This document shows, piece by piece, positions 35,995 to 44,413 of a stretch of DNA of 64,000 nucleotides. Below the pieces are notes generated by a model, which saw nothing but the letters and a program-made list of their open reading frames with translations, did no database searches and had not been told where the DNA came from. The translations under genes and the position numbers were made by a program. Every line of letters starts with the position of its first letter. The stretch's first letter is position 1. The stretch comes from Streptomyces sp. TP-A0874 (GTDB lineage: Bacteria; Actinomycetota; Actinomycetes; Streptomycetales; Streptomycetaceae). Where the stretch lies: contig NZ_BBZK01000004.1 of NCBI RefSeq assembly GCF_001748085.1, forward strand, positions 372,001 to 436,000. The letters run 5' to 3'.

Positions 35995-36258
35995 TCAGGC
36001 GCCCGCCTCGTCGGCCGGCCGCCGGGCCCGGGCACCGGCCCGGGTGCGTCCCGGGGAGACCTGCCGACGCGGATGTCTGCGCAGGTACTCCCCCTCCAAC
36101 GCCGCCATCCGCGAGTTGTGCGCGCCCAGCGCGTCGGAGGATCCGTGCAGCAGGGTCTCGTGCCGCGTGCGGTGGATCGTCTCCAGCTCCCTGAGCAGCT
36201 GCGCTTCCTCGAGGGTGGCGGGGTCGACACCGCCCCGCCGGCTCTCGCCGTCGGCCAT
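35995..36258 (-). CDS. DUF6158 family protein
   Basis: 87 residues from ATG 36258 (GGAG six bases upstream). It is highly charged and helical: LEEAQLLRELETIHRTRHETL, then HGSSDALGAHNSRMAALEGEYLRRHP and the tail PGRTRAGARAR. This layout is the DUF6158 family of actinobacteria, of unknown function. It is divergent from the baeRF2 gene, with overlapping SigB-type promoter candidates between. Confidence 0.8.
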   Translation of the reverse strand: MADGESRRGGVDPATLEEAQLLRELETIHRTRHETLLHGSSDALGAHNSRMAALEGEYLRRHPRRQVSPGRTRAGARARRPADEAGA

Positions 36259-36313
36259 GGCCCACTCCTCTCCTCTCGCCCGGGTCTTCCCGAACCCGGC
36301 GCCCCGCGCGGTT

Positions 36314-36358
36314 GTGTCGCGGTAGGCCCACCGGGTACCCGATTCGCACCACCGATAC
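36314..36358. promoter_or_regulatory. two overlapping divergent SigB-type promoters sharing GGGTACCC
   Basis: Plus strand: GTGT 36314-36317, 15 bp, GGGTAC 36333-36338, leading to baeRF2. Minus strand: GTAT (36358-36355), 14 bp, GGGTAC (36340-36335), leading to DUF6158. The -10 elements are the two halves of one palindrome at 36333-36340. Confidence 0.6.
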
Positions 36359-36378
36359 AGACGAGTACGGAGGAAGCC

Positions 36379-37536
36379 ATGGACCTCGCGTTCCTCAGGC
36401 CGGTCGTGGAGGCGCCGGGACCCTGGGCGTCCGTCTACATGAACACCTCGCAGGTCTCGGAGTCGGCGGCCGGAGAGCAGCAGGCGACCGCGCGGGAGGC
36501 CTGCGACCTCCTCGCCCGGCAGGGGGCGGACCCGGCGACCTGCCGGGCGGTCCGCGACGAGTTGGCCTCCATCCCCCGCTCCAGCGGCGCCGCCGGATAC
36601 GCCGTGTTCGCAGGCGGCGGCGAGGTGGTGCTGAGCACCCCGCTGGCTACGGCTCCCGAGAGCGGCCCGATCGCCGACTGGTCCGCCCTGCCCCACCTCG
36701 GACCGCTGGTGGACTTCAAGGGCGAGGACCCGAAGTGCCTGGTCGCCTACATCGACCGGACCGGCGCGGACTTCGAGCTCCGCGACGACTGGGGCCGGTC
36801 GCCGGCCGGGGAGTGCCGGGGCACGGAGTGGCCGGTGCACCGCACCGGATCGGCCGACTGGTCCGAGCGCCACTTCCAGCTTCGGGTGGAGAACACCTGG
36901 GAGCACAACGCCGGGGAGATCGCGGAGGCCCTGCGGCACCGCTGGGAGGAGACCCGACCCGATCTGCTGGTGCTGGTCGGGGACGCCCGGGAGCGCCGGG
37001 CCGTCCACGACCGGCTGGCGGAGCCGCTGCGGGAGGCCGCCGTCGAGGTCGAGCACGGCAGCCGGGCGGCCGGCACCGACCCCGTCCTGCTCGACGCCGA
37101 GGTGTCCCGAGCCCGCCTCGACCACGTACAGGGGCACACCGCCCAGGCGGTGGACCAGCTCCGGGCCGGTCGGGCCCAGGCCGCGGTCGACGAGCATGAC
37201 GCGGTCGAAGGGGTGCCGGCGCTGGTCCGGGCCGCCCGCCAGCACCGCATCGGCTCCTTGCTGTTCCGGCCGGACGGTCCCGACCTGCACCGCGAGGTGT
37301 GGGTCGGTCGGGAGCCCGACCAGATCGGCGTCCGCCACACGGAGTTGCAGTACCTGGGTGACACCGAGCCGTTCCCCGCCCGGGCGGACGACGCGCTGCT
37401 GCGTGCGGCGGCGGCCGGCGGAGCCGAGGTGCTGGCGGTCTACCGACCGGAGGACGTACCGGACGACCTGCCGGCCGGCGGCCTCGGAGCCCTGCTCCGC
37501 TGGCCATCCGACAACGGCCACCCGGAAGCGCGGTGA
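36379..37536 (+). CDS. baeRF2-domain (Rv2629/Vms1-like) release-factor-fold protein
   Basis: 385 residues, ATG behind GGAGG. It matches the actinobacterial Rv2629-like group. A vlrf1-like N-terminal part reads WASVYMNTSQVSESAAGEQQATA; the eRF1-like middle reads CLVAYIDRTGADFEL, HFQLRVENTWEHNAGEIAEAL and LLVLVGDARERRAVHDRL; the C-terminus is a helical eRF1/L7Ae-like domain. Related proteins cleave peptidyl-tRNA on stalled ribosomes or act in hypoxia and stress. Its role here is unproven, but the promoter and neighbours point to stress. DUF2795 follows on the same strand. Confidence 0.85.
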   Translation: MDLAFLRPVVEAPGPWASVYMNTSQVSESAAGEQQATAREACDLLARQGADPATCRAVRDELASIPRSSGAAGYAVFAGGGEVVLSTPLATAPESGPIADWSALPHLGPLVDFKGEDPKCLVAYIDRTGADFELRDDWGRSPAGECRGTEWPVHRTGSADWSERHFQLRVENTWEHNAGEIAEALRHRWEETRPDLLVLVGDARERRAVHDRLAEPLREAAVEVEHGSRAAGTDPVLLDAEVSRARLDHVQGHTAQAVDQLRAGRAQAAVDEHDAVEGVPALVRAARQHRIGSLLFRPDGPDLHREVWVGREPDQIGVRHTELQYLGDTEPFPARADDALLRAAAAGGAEVLAVYRPEDVPDDLPAGGLGALLRWPSDNGHPEAR

Positions 37537-37723
37537 GGCGGACGACGAACGAGGCCCCAGGCTCGCAGAACTCCCGGGAAGGCCCACGCGGCCCAAGGCC
37601 TCCCCGAGACCGGCGAGGACCTCGGCGGCACCGCGGCGATGGTCCGCGGCGTGCCGACGGGGAGGGCCGCGGCAGCCCGGCGGACGCCGGGACGGCAGAG
37701 GCGGGGGCAGCAGGGAGGACGAC

Positions 37724-38119
37724 ATGCAGCGTGGCAGCGACCGGCTGAACGTCCACCAGGACGACGAGATGAAGCACCAGCTCCAGGGGATGCTCCGCTC
37801 CGGCCACTCCACCAGGGCCGAGGAGTGGAACGATCCGGAACCCGGCGCGGACGACGATCCCGCGGTCACGACCGGTCCGGAGCCCCGGCTCAGGGACGAG
37901 GACCAGGAGGAGCTGCGCGACGAGGGCCTGCGCTTCGAGCTGGCCCGGTACCTCGGGCGGACCCCCTTCCCGGCGGAGCGCCAGGACCTGCTGAACGTGC
38001 TGGACGAGCGTCACGCGCCCGCCGAACTCGTCGACATCGCCAGCTCGCTCCCTGGGGGCGACACCTACCGCAACGTCCAGGAAGTGATGACGGCGCTGGG
38101 TCACCGGCCGCGTTCGTGA
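37724..38119 (+). CDS. DUF2795 domain protein
   Basis: 131 residues, ATG with GGGAGGAC just upstream. An acidic, charged N-terminus (Asp/Glu-rich, about residues 1-70) leads to the DUF2795 domain: FELARYLGRTPFPAERQDLL, ASSLPGGDTYRNVQEVMTAL. DUF2795 proteins are small stress-linked proteins of actinobacteria with unknown function. 187 bp downstream of baeRF2, same strand. Confidence 0.85.
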   Translation: MQRGSDRLNVHQDDEMKHQLQGMLRSGHSTRAEEWNDPEPGADDDPAVTTGPEPRLRDEDQEELRDEGLRFELARYLGRTPFPAERQDLLNVLDERHAPAELVDIASSLPGGDTYRNVQEVMTALGHRPRS

Positions 38120-38236
38120 CGGGGTGGGCCGCTCCCCGCCGGAGACGGTTCCGCGGCGTGACGCGCATCGGGGGCCACCCGCTGGGAACCCGGACGGTGT
38201 CAGGACAGCCCAGCACGAGAGAAGGCGAACAGCTCC

Positions 38237-38683
38237 ATGGCACAGTACGTGAGAGAGGTCATGACGCCCGCCGTCACCGCGGTGCGGCCGGACGCCTCGG
38301 TCGTGGAAGCGGCCGAGATGATGCGGGAGCAGGACCTCGGGGACGTCCTCGTCATGCAGGACGACGGCCAGTTGCTCGGCGTGCTCACCGACCGGGACAT
38401 CACGCTCCGCGCCATCGCCGAGGGGGTGGACCCCCTGGCGGTCACCGCCGAGGCGGTCTGCACCCCGGACCCGATCACCATCAGCGACGACGACTCGGTG
38501 TCCACGGCGATCTCGCTGATGCGCGCCTACGCGATACGCCGGCTCCCCGTCACCAGGGACGGCCGGACGACTGGCGTGGTCACCATCGGCGACCTGGCCG
38601 AGGAGCAGGACCCGCGTTCGGCGCTGGCCGACATCAGCCGGGCGGCCCCGGACAGCTGGCCGGAGCCACCGGCCACCGCCTGA
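38237..38683 (+). CDS. CBS-pair domain protein
   Basis: 148 residues. Two CBS repeats: VREVMTPAVTAVRPDASVVEAA...LGVLTDRDITLRAIAEG in part, and AVCTPDPITISDDDSVSTAI...RRLPVTRDGRTTGVVTIGDLA in part. CBS pairs bind adenine nucleotides and sense energy state; free-standing ones are common in SigB-type regulons (e.g. Rv2626c-like). Upstream a weak GCAT-N15-GGGAAC could be a SigB-like promoter, but the -10 is poor. Confidence 0.93.
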   Translation: MAQYVREVMTPAVTAVRPDASVVEAAEMMREQDLGDVLVMQDDGQLLGVLTDRDITLRAIAEGVDPLAVTAEAVCTPDPITISDDDSVSTAISLMRAYAIRRLPVTRDGRTTGVVTIGDLAEEQDPRSALADISRAAPDSWPEPPATA

Positions 38684-38847
38684 GGCCCGCGGGCGGGTCC
38701 GGTGGGGTCCGAGTGCCGCGTCCGGCGGGGTTCCTCTGCCAGCACCGGCACCAGCCACCGGGTCCGCCCGCCCTCGCACGACACGGGACGGTGGTGCGCA
38801 CCGGCGGCGCTCGTCTTACCGACCCCTCCGCCGTTAGGCTCAACTCC

Positions 38848-39204
38848 ATGGAGATCATGGGGACTTCACTACGCGTGTGCGTCGCGGACCTGCCCGCCGC
38901 CGTCGCCGTCTACGAGCGCCTGACCGGCGAGCGGGCCCAGCGCTTCGACCGCGGCGCGGTGTCAGTCGCGGCGGTGGGTCCGTTTCTGCTGATGAGCGGG
39001 CCGCCGGCGGAACTGGAGGTGCTGCGCAAGGTCGCGGCCACCATCGCGGTCCAGGACGTGGCGCAGGCCGCGGGGGTGCTCACCGAGGTGGGGGCGCAGA
39101 TCCTCGCCGGCCCCATGGGCAACGCGTCGGGACGGACGCTGCTGGCCCGTCACCCAGACGGTTCCATCTTCGAGTACGTCGACCGGGGCGAGCCCGCGCG
39201 TTGA
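38848..39204 (+). CDS. VOC (glyoxalase/bleomycin-resistance fold) family protein
   Basis: 118 residues. The fold is seen from LRVCVADLPAAVAVYERLTG, AAVGPFLLMSGP, ATIAVQDVAQAAGVLTEVGA and LARHPDGSIFEYVDRG (final Glu ligand). No clear ribosome site precedes the ATG; TAGGCT at 38835-38840 is seven bases upstream, which suggests a leaderless transcript. The substrate is unknown. It converges on the quinone-oxidoreductase-like gene. Confidence 0.82.
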   Translation: MEIMGTSLRVCVADLPAAVAVYERLTGERAQRFDRGAVSVAAVGPFLLMSGPPAELEVLRKVAATIAVQDVAQAAGVLTEVGAQILAGPMGNASGRTLLARHPDGSIFEYVDRGEPAR

Positions 39205-39209
39205 CGCCG

Positions 39210-39227
39210 GCCCGCCCTCGGGCGGGC
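39210..39227. terminator. bidirectional hairpin between convergent VOC and oxidoreductase genes
   Basis: An 8-bp GC-only stem (39210-39217 with 39220-39227), two-base loop, directly between the two stop codons. Confidence 0.6.
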
Positions 39228-39228
39228 G

Positions 39229-40152
39229 TCAGGCAGAGGGCACGACCAGCACGATCTTGCCCCGGGTCCGACCCTCGCGGCTCATCCGGAACGCCTGGTC
39301 CGTCTCCTCCAGCGGAAGCACCTGCTGAACGTTGACGGTCAGCTTCCCGGCGTCGGCGAGTTCCCCGAGATCGGTCAGGTCACTGGCGTCGGGACGTACG
39401 AACACATAGCGGCCGCCGGATTCGGCGATGCCCGGATCGATGATGGACACCACCCTGGAGGGGTACCTCACCAACTCCAGCGAGGCGGCCGTCGCCGCGC
39501 CGCCGACCAGGTCGAGCGCCACGTCGACCCCGCCCGGCACGAGTTCCCGCACCCGGTCGACGAGCCCTTCCCCGTAGCTCACCGGCTCCGCGCCGAGCGA
39601 CCGGAGGTAGTCGTGGTTGCGGCTGCTGGCGGTGCCGATCACCCGGGCCCCCCGGGCGACCGCGATCTGCACAGCGAGCGAGCCGACACCGCCGGCCGCC
39701 GCGTTCACCAGCACGGTGTCGTCAGTGGAGACCGCCGCGGCCCGCAGCGCCTGGGTGGCGGTGAGACCGGCCAGCGGGAGCCCGGCGGCCTGCTGCCAGC
39801 TGAGCGAGGCCGGCCGCCGGGCGAGGGTGCGCACCGGGGCGGCGACCAGCTCGGCGTAGCTTCCGAACTCGGCGACGTCCTGCCGGTTGTAGCCGATCAC
39901 CTCGTCGCCGGGGCGGAACTCGGTGACCGCCGGGCCCACCCGTTCCACCACCCCGGCCACGTCCCAGCCCAGGATGAGGGGGAAGTGGACGTTCAGGACG
40001 GCGTCGAGCTTCCCGTCGGCGACCTTCCAGTCGACCGGGTTGACGCTCACCGCCTTGGTACGGACGAGCACACTGTCCGGCCCCACTTTCGGATCCGGCC
40101 GTTCGCTCAGCCGTGGGGTCTCCCCGTACGCGTTGATCGTGACTGCCTTCAT
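39229..40152 (-). CDS. NADPH:quinone oxidoreductase-like MDR-family protein
   Basis: 307 residues. A zinc-free medium-chain dehydrogenase: N-terminal GroES-like domain (MKAVTINAYGETPRLSERPD, VNPVDWKVADGKL, LGWDVAGVVERVGPAV, FRPGDEVIGYN), then a Rossmann domain (NAAAGGVGSLAVQIAVARGA, DVALDLVGGAATAA) and the C-terminal QVLPLEETDQAF. No zinc-binding cysteines are seen. It reduces quinones or enones with NADPH. It lies divergent from fes; the iron box at 40278 is 126 bp away, so iron control is possible but not shown. Confidence 0.9.
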   Translation of the reverse strand: MKAVTINAYGETPRLSERPDPKVGPDSVLVRTKAVSVNPVDWKVADGKLDAVLNVHFPLILGWDVAGVVERVGPAVTEFRPGDEVIGYNRQDVAEFGSYAELVAAPVRTLARRPASLSWQQAAGLPLAGLTATQALRAAAVSTDDTVLVNAAAGGVGSLAVQIAVARGARVIGTASSRNHDYLRSLGAEPVSYGEGLVDRVRELVPGGVDVALDLVGGAATAASLELVRYPSRVVSIIDPGIAESGGRYVFVRPDASDLTDLGELADAGKLTVNVQQVLPLEETDQAFRMSREGRTRGKIVLVVPSA

Positions 40153-40277
40153 GCCGTGGCCAACGGCCGGGCCGCCCCGAGCGTTGAGCCCGCACCACCG
40201 AATGGCGGCGGAAGATCAGCCGACCGGCCCTGTGCGAGCGGGTACGAGGCGGGGAGCGTCACTGGCGGCGCGACCAG

Positions 40278-40293
40278 GTAAGGTGACCCTTAC
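40278..40293. promoter_or_regulatory. iron box (DmdR/IdeR type) upstream of fes
   Basis: The palindrome GTAAGG-TGAC-CCTTAC lies 44 bp before the fes ATG and resembles the core of the actinobacterial iron box (TnAGG...CCTnA). Confidence 0.75.
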
Positions 40294-40336
40294 TTCGGGC
40301 TGCCCGCCCGCCCCGTCCGCCCGGAGGTCTCCCCCG

Positions 40337-41653
40337 ATGCCGCTGCCCCTCGCGCCGACCGGCACACCGGAGCGCCCCCCGCGCATCCCCCGCCCCGCCC
40401 CACTGGAACTCGCCCGCAGCCCTCGGGTGGCGGCGCTGGCGGCCGCCCCGGAACGGGTGGAGGAGTTCTGGGCCGAGGTCACCGCGGAGGGAACCCCGCT
40501 GGTCGAGCCCGACCCGGCCGGCGACCCCGCCTACGCGGTGGTCACCTTCCTCTGGCGGGGCGGCGCGGGGACCCGCGCGGTACTGGCCCTGCCGAACAAG
40601 GTCGCCGATCCCCGCGCTCCGGAGGCCAACCTGCTCCGTCCGGTTCCCGGCACCGACGTCTGGCACTGGTCGGTGCGGATGCGCCGGGACTGGCGGGCCA
40701 CCTACGCGCTCTGCGTCGACGAGGGTGATGGACCGGACCCCGCGGGACCGGCGGCGGACCGAGCCGCCTACTGGCAGTGGCTTCGCGGCCAGGCCAGGCC
40801 CGATCCGCTCAGCGCCCGCCCGGAGTTCCCCCGCCGGTGGGGCGGTGCCCCGCTGTCCGTGGTCACGCTTCCGGAGGCACCCGAACAGTCGGACTGGGAG
40901 CCGCGGCCGGGGGTGCCGCGCGGGGCGGTCTCGGTGCACACGGTGCGCAGCCGGACGCTGGGCAACGAGCGCCGGGTGTGGGTGTACAGCCCAGCGGGGC
41001 AGGCCGCGGCCCGGGGGCCGGGCTCTCCTGGTGCCGCCGGAACGGGGCTGCCGGTGCTCGTGTTGTTCGACGGTGAGATGTGGCAGCCGGAGCTGTCCGT
41101 CTCCACACTGCTCGACAACCTGATCGCCGACGGCCGCATCCCGCCGCTGGTCGCCCTGCTCCCCGAGTCCGTGGACAATCACACCCGCTGGACCGAACTC
41201 TCCTGCCACGCGGGGTTCGCGGTCTTCCTGGAGACCGAGTTGCTGCCCTGGGCCGCCGAGAGGTGGCCGCTCAGCGCCGATCCCCGGCGCACCGTGCTGG
41301 GCGGTCAGAGCCTCGGTGGTCTGACCGCGGCCTACACGGCGCTCCGCGCCCCCCACCGTTTCGGGAACGTCCTCGCCCAGTCCGGATCCTTCTGGTGGCC
41401 GGACGGGCCGGAGGCGCAGTGGCTCACCGGCGCCGTCGAGAGCCGCCCCGCCCCGGCGCCCGAGGAGGCCGTCCGGTTCTGGCTCTCGGCGGGTGAGCAG
41501 GAGTGGGTGCTGCTGCCCGCCAACCGACGACTGGGTGAGGTGCTGCGGCGCAAGGGCTACGAGGTCTCCTACCGGGAGTTCAACGGCGGCCACGACTACC
41601 TGTGCTGGCGGAGTGAGTTGGCCGACGCGCTTCCCGAGGCGCTCGGCGGCTGA
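40337..41653 (+). CDS. fes: enterochelin (ferric enterobactin) esterase
   Basis: 438 residues, ATG with GGAGG ten bases upstream. It hydrolyses the tri-ester ring of ferric enterobactin inside the cell to release iron. An N-terminal Fes domain (about residues 35-165: VTFLWRGGAG, GTDVWHWSVRMRRDWRATYAL) precedes an alpha/beta-hydrolase domain with LVLFDGEMWQ, the nucleophile elbow GGQSLGGLTA and the catalytic His in FNGGHDYLCWR. It pairs with the enterobactin synthesis and uptake genes 4-18 kb away. Its last 58 bases overlap, tail to tail, with the GNAT gene on the other strand. Confidence 0.92.
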   Translation: MPLPLAPTGTPERPPRIPRPAPLELARSPRVAALAAAPERVEEFWAEVTAEGTPLVEPDPAGDPAYAVVTFLWRGGAGTRAVLALPNKVADPRAPEANLLRPVPGTDVWHWSVRMRRDWRATYALCVDEGDGPDPAGPAADRAAYWQWLRGQARPDPLSARPEFPRRWGGAPLSVVTLPEAPEQSDWEPRPGVPRGAVSVHTVRSRTLGNERRVWVYSPAGQAAARGPGSPGAAGTGLPVLVLFDGEMWQPELSVSTLLDNLIADGRIPPLVALLPESVDNHTRWTELSCHAGFAVFLETELLPWAAERWPLSADPRRTVLGGQSLGGLTAAYTALRAPHRFGNVLAQSGSFWWPDGPEAQWLTGAVESRPAPAPEEAVRFWLSAGEQEWVLLPANRRLGEVLRRKGYEVSYREFNGGHDYLCWRSELADALPEALGG

Positions 41654-42222
41654 GCGGGCACCGCCGGCTCGTCAGCGGGCCGCGCCCCAGCGAGCGGCAT
41701 CTCGCTGGTGATGGCCCACCGCTCGTGGTCGCGCCAGGCGCCGTCGACGAACAGGAAGTCGGGCGAGAGGCCCTCAAGGCGGAAGCCCAGCCCGCGGACG
41801 AGCCGGCGGGAGCGGTCGTTGGCCGGTTGGACGTTGGCCTCCAGCCGGTGCAGGCCGAGCCCGCCGGGGTCGAAGGCGTGCCGGATGACCAGGCCGATCC
41901 CCTCTCTGGTGAGGCCCCGGCCGGCGGCGTGAGCGAAGGCGGAGTACCCGAGCGCACCGCACCGGAAGCTGCCGTACACGATGTTGTTGATCGCCACTCC
42001 GGCCGCGATCCCGCCGGTCGCCAGTTCACACACGGCGTAGCCGCGGCGGCCCGGCGTCCCGAGCCGGGCGTTGAACTCCTCGGCGGTGGCGGGCGGGGAG
42101 ACCCAGGGGTGGTGCAGTTCCGCGCTCTCCCGCACCCGCGCGATGTACTCCCGGCAGTCCGCCGCCCGAAGGTCGCGGACGCCCACTCGGTGCCCGGTGA
42201 TGAGGTAGTCCGTCTCGCCCAC
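41596..42222 (-). CDS. GNAT-family N-acetyltransferase (RimJ/RimL-like)
   Basis: 208 residues. The fold is seen from VGVRDLRAADCREYIARVRE, HHPWVSPPATAEEFNARL, ALGYSAFAHAAGRGLTREGIG (acetyl-CoA loop) and LHRLEANVQPANDRSRRLVRGLGF. The C-terminal 30 residues are low-complexity and overlap the end of fes on the opposite strand. The target is unknown, and nothing links it to the siderophore. Confidence 0.88.
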   Translation of the reverse strand: MGETDYLITGHRVGVRDLRAADCREYIARVRESAELHHPWVSPPATAEEFNARLGTPGRRGYAVCELATGGIAAGVAINNIVYGSFRCGALGYSAFAHAAGRGLTREGIGLVIRHAFDPGGLGLHRLEANVQPANDRSRRLVRGLGFRLEGLSPDFLFVDGAWRDHERWAITSEMPLAGARPADEPAVPAQPPSASGSASANSLRQHR

Positions 42223-42267
42223 CGCTGCATCGTAGGGGGCGGCTCCGCCCGGCTCCAGAGTCGGCGC

Positions 42268-43755
42268 TCAGCTCCAGGCGGGTCGGTCACCGCCGAAGGG
42301 GCCGGGGAGTCCGGCCCAGTCCGCCGGGCCGCCCTCGTAGCGGACCGGACTGCGGGCGTAGCGCATCCGGCCCAGCGGTCCCGTGCGTTCGATGAGGTTC
42401 GCCACCGGGTCTTCGGCGGGAGCGACGGCGTCGCCGGCCCCCTGTCCACCGCCCTGGGAGACCTGCTCCGCATCCCGGGTCTCCGGATCCTCGGCGAGTT
42501 CCAGGAGCCAACCGGCGGTACGGGCCAGCGACAGGCTCACCAGCCGCCCGCCGCCGTCGTCCAGCCGCTCGGTGAGCGCCCGCAGCACGGCGGCGGCCAG
42601 CAGGTAGCCGCTGCCGTGGTCCAGCGCCTGTGCCGGAAGCGCCCCGGGACGCCCGTCCGGTCCCGCCTCCGTCGCGGCGATCCCGCAGGCCACCTGCACC
42701 AGGCTGTCGAATCCGCGCCGGCCGGCCCAGGGGGCGGCCCTGCCGGCCGTTGCCGCACGGGCCGATCCCGGCCCCCAGGCGCTGAGTTCGGCGACCACCA
42801 GTCCCGGTCGGCGATCGAGGAGCGCCTCCGGGGACAGCCCGAACCCGTCGAGCGACCCGGGCCGGTAGCCGGTCACCACCACATCGGCCGTGGACAGCAG
42901 TTCCTCGAAGACGGCCCCGTCGGTGCTGTCGGCGAGGTCCAGGGAGGCGGAGCGCTTGCCCAGGCCGGTGTCGGCGTACAGGTCCTGGCTCTCCGCCAGC
43001 CCCGGCAGGTCGACCCGGAGCACATCGGCCCCGAGCAGCGCGAGGGTTCGGGTGGCCACCGGGCCGGCGATCACCCGGGTCAGGTCGAGCACCCTGATCC
43101 CCGCCGCGGGGCGGGCGGGGTCGGCCCCGCCCCGGTCGGTGCCGGCGGAGGGGGAGACGGAGGTGCCCGTGGCCGGTTCCAGCGCGACCAGCGGACCGGC
43201 GGCCACCGCCGCCCCCTGGGGGTGGGAGGCCCATTGCTTCGGGCCCCGTAGGGCCACGGCCAGTCCACCCGCCGCGTAGACCTTCTCCTCGACCTCCTCG
43301 GCCTTGCGCTCGGCGAGGACGGCGGAGAGTCTCTCGACCGCCGGGACGTCCCCGCCGGAGGTGTCGACGCCCAGTGCGGACAGGAGCCGGCCTCGGTGGT
43401 GCGGGTAGTTGGCGTGGGTGCGCAGCCAGCCGTCCGCGGTCTCCCAGAAACGGGAGAGCCGGGCGAAGTTCATCGGTGCGCGCCCCTCGACGCGCAGCAG
43501 CCGCTCACTCAGGAAGGCGGTGGCGACGGCCGCGTCGTCCACCCGTACCCGCGGCACCGGTGCTCCCGTCCGCCGGGCGGCGAGTTCGGCAGCGGCCAGC
43601 GAGCAGGCGGCCACGGTGGACCGGGCGAGTGCCATCACCGGTAGTCGGGAGACGAGCGACCGCCCGCCTTCCACGTGGTCGACTCGCTCAAGCAGCCCGG
43701 CGTCTCCGCCGAGGGCCGCCCAGGCCTGGGCCGTGGCGTTACCCCGTCGATTCAT
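42268..43755 (-). CDS. CaiB/BaiF-type CoA transferase family protein
   Basis: 495 residues. The class III CoA-transferase core is in the C-terminal two thirds: RVLDLTRVIAGPVATRTLALL, DTGLGKRSASLDL, ADVVVTGYRPGSLDGFGL and RRGFDSLVQVACGIA (the Asp of GFDS corresponds to the catalytic acyl-anhydride Asp). The first 190 residues form a second, more diverged N-terminal lobe. It moves CoA between carboxylic acids; the substrates are unknown. The start ATG lacks a ribosome site. It lies inside the siderophore region without an evident role there. Confidence 0.87.
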   Translation of the reverse strand: MNRRGNATAQAWAALGGDAGLLERVDHVEGGRSLVSRLPVMALARSTVAACSLAAAELAARRTGAPVPRVRVDDAAVATAFLSERLLRVEGRAPMNFARLSRFWETADGWLRTHANYPHHRGRLLSALGVDTSGGDVPAVERLSAVLAERKAEEVEEKVYAAGGLAVALRGPKQWASHPQGAAVAAGPLVALEPATGTSVSPSAGTDRGGADPARPAAGIRVLDLTRVIAGPVATRTLALLGADVLRVDLPGLAESQDLYADTGLGKRSASLDLADSTDGAVFEELLSTADVVVTGYRPGSLDGFGLSPEALLDRRPGLVVAELSAWGPGSARAATAGRAAPWAGRRGFDSLVQVACGIAATEAGPDGRPGALPAQALDHGSGYLLAAAVLRALTERLDDGGGRLVSLSLARTAGWLLELAEDPETRDAEQVSQGGGQGAGDAVAPAEDPVANLIERTGPLGRMRYARSPVRYEGGPADWAGLPGPFGGDRPAWS

Positions 43756-43838
43756 GGAGTCAGTCTGGCACTCAGTGTCACCGGGCCGCCAGGGGCGCGT
43801 CGGGCAGGGTCTGTCCGCTGAGAGCGGCGATGGGGACG

Positions 43839-44081
43839 TCATCGGCGGCGGCGGGTGAACAGGTAGGCCCCGCACAGCGCCCCGACGACGAAGGTGCCGA
43901 GGAGGGCCGTCCACAGCGGGATGGTGATCTGCGGCACGATGACCCGGATCCGGGTCTGCCGGTTGTTCTCGAAGATGAAGATCAGAGTGAGGACGGTGAG
44001 CACGGCCACGACGACCCTGGTCGGGACGGTGACCAGCTTCCGGCCGGCTCCTTCGGTCGATCTCGCCGTCTTGGGGCTCAT
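43839..44081 (-). CDS. LapA-domain (DUF1049) small membrane protein
   Basis: 80 residues. A basic N-terminus is followed by two membrane helices (VVVAVLTVLTLIFIFENN, then ITIPLWTALLGTFVVGALCG) ending in a YLFTRRRR tail. The ENN..T pattern after helix 1 is typical of LapA/DUF1049 proteins. The function is unknown; E. coli LapA takes part in lipopolysaccharide assembly control, which does not apply here. Confidence 0.85.
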   Translation of the reverse strand: MSPKTARSTEGAGRKLVTVPTRVVVAVLTVLTLIFIFENNRQTRIRVIVPQITIPLWTALLGTFVVGALCGAYLFTRRRR

Positions 44082-44413
44082 GGTGTCCGGACCCTTTCCA
44101 CAGAGTTCGGCCGGCTTCCTCCCTCGGGAGTCGGCGGTGGCCCGCCGGTACCAGGATGGCTCCGGTGCGGCCCGGCTGCTCGCCGGTCGGCCGCCGCCCA
44201 AGGGTGTCCGGCGGTGCTCCGGCGGTCCGTCCCGTGGCCCCGGGAGGCGAGGTCCCGGCGTCCGGCGGCGCTGATGGGCGAGGCGGGTGGGCGGCCTGGC
44301 GGGGCCGCCCCGGGGACGGGCTCGGTCGGGACGTACGCCGGGCGTGCGGGCGCTGCGCCGTGGCGCTCGCCCCGCGCCCGCCGGGTCGGGGCAGCGGCCT
44401 CCGCCGTCTCCGA
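44082..44413. other. 332-bp gap, nothing recognised
   Basis: Between LapA and the PPTase gene. No gene, hairpin of note or iron box was found; the plus-strand open frames crossing it are shadows. Confidence 0.4.

Noticed and set aside
38183..38188. GCAT-N15-GGGAAC as a SigB promoter for the CBS gene
   Set aside because: The -10 lacks the GGGT core and the -35 motif is too loose to support a call.
41596..41653. Suspected frameshift where fes and the GNAT gene overlap
   Set aside because: Both C-termini read normally through the overlap; it is a tail-to-tail overlap of opposite strands.
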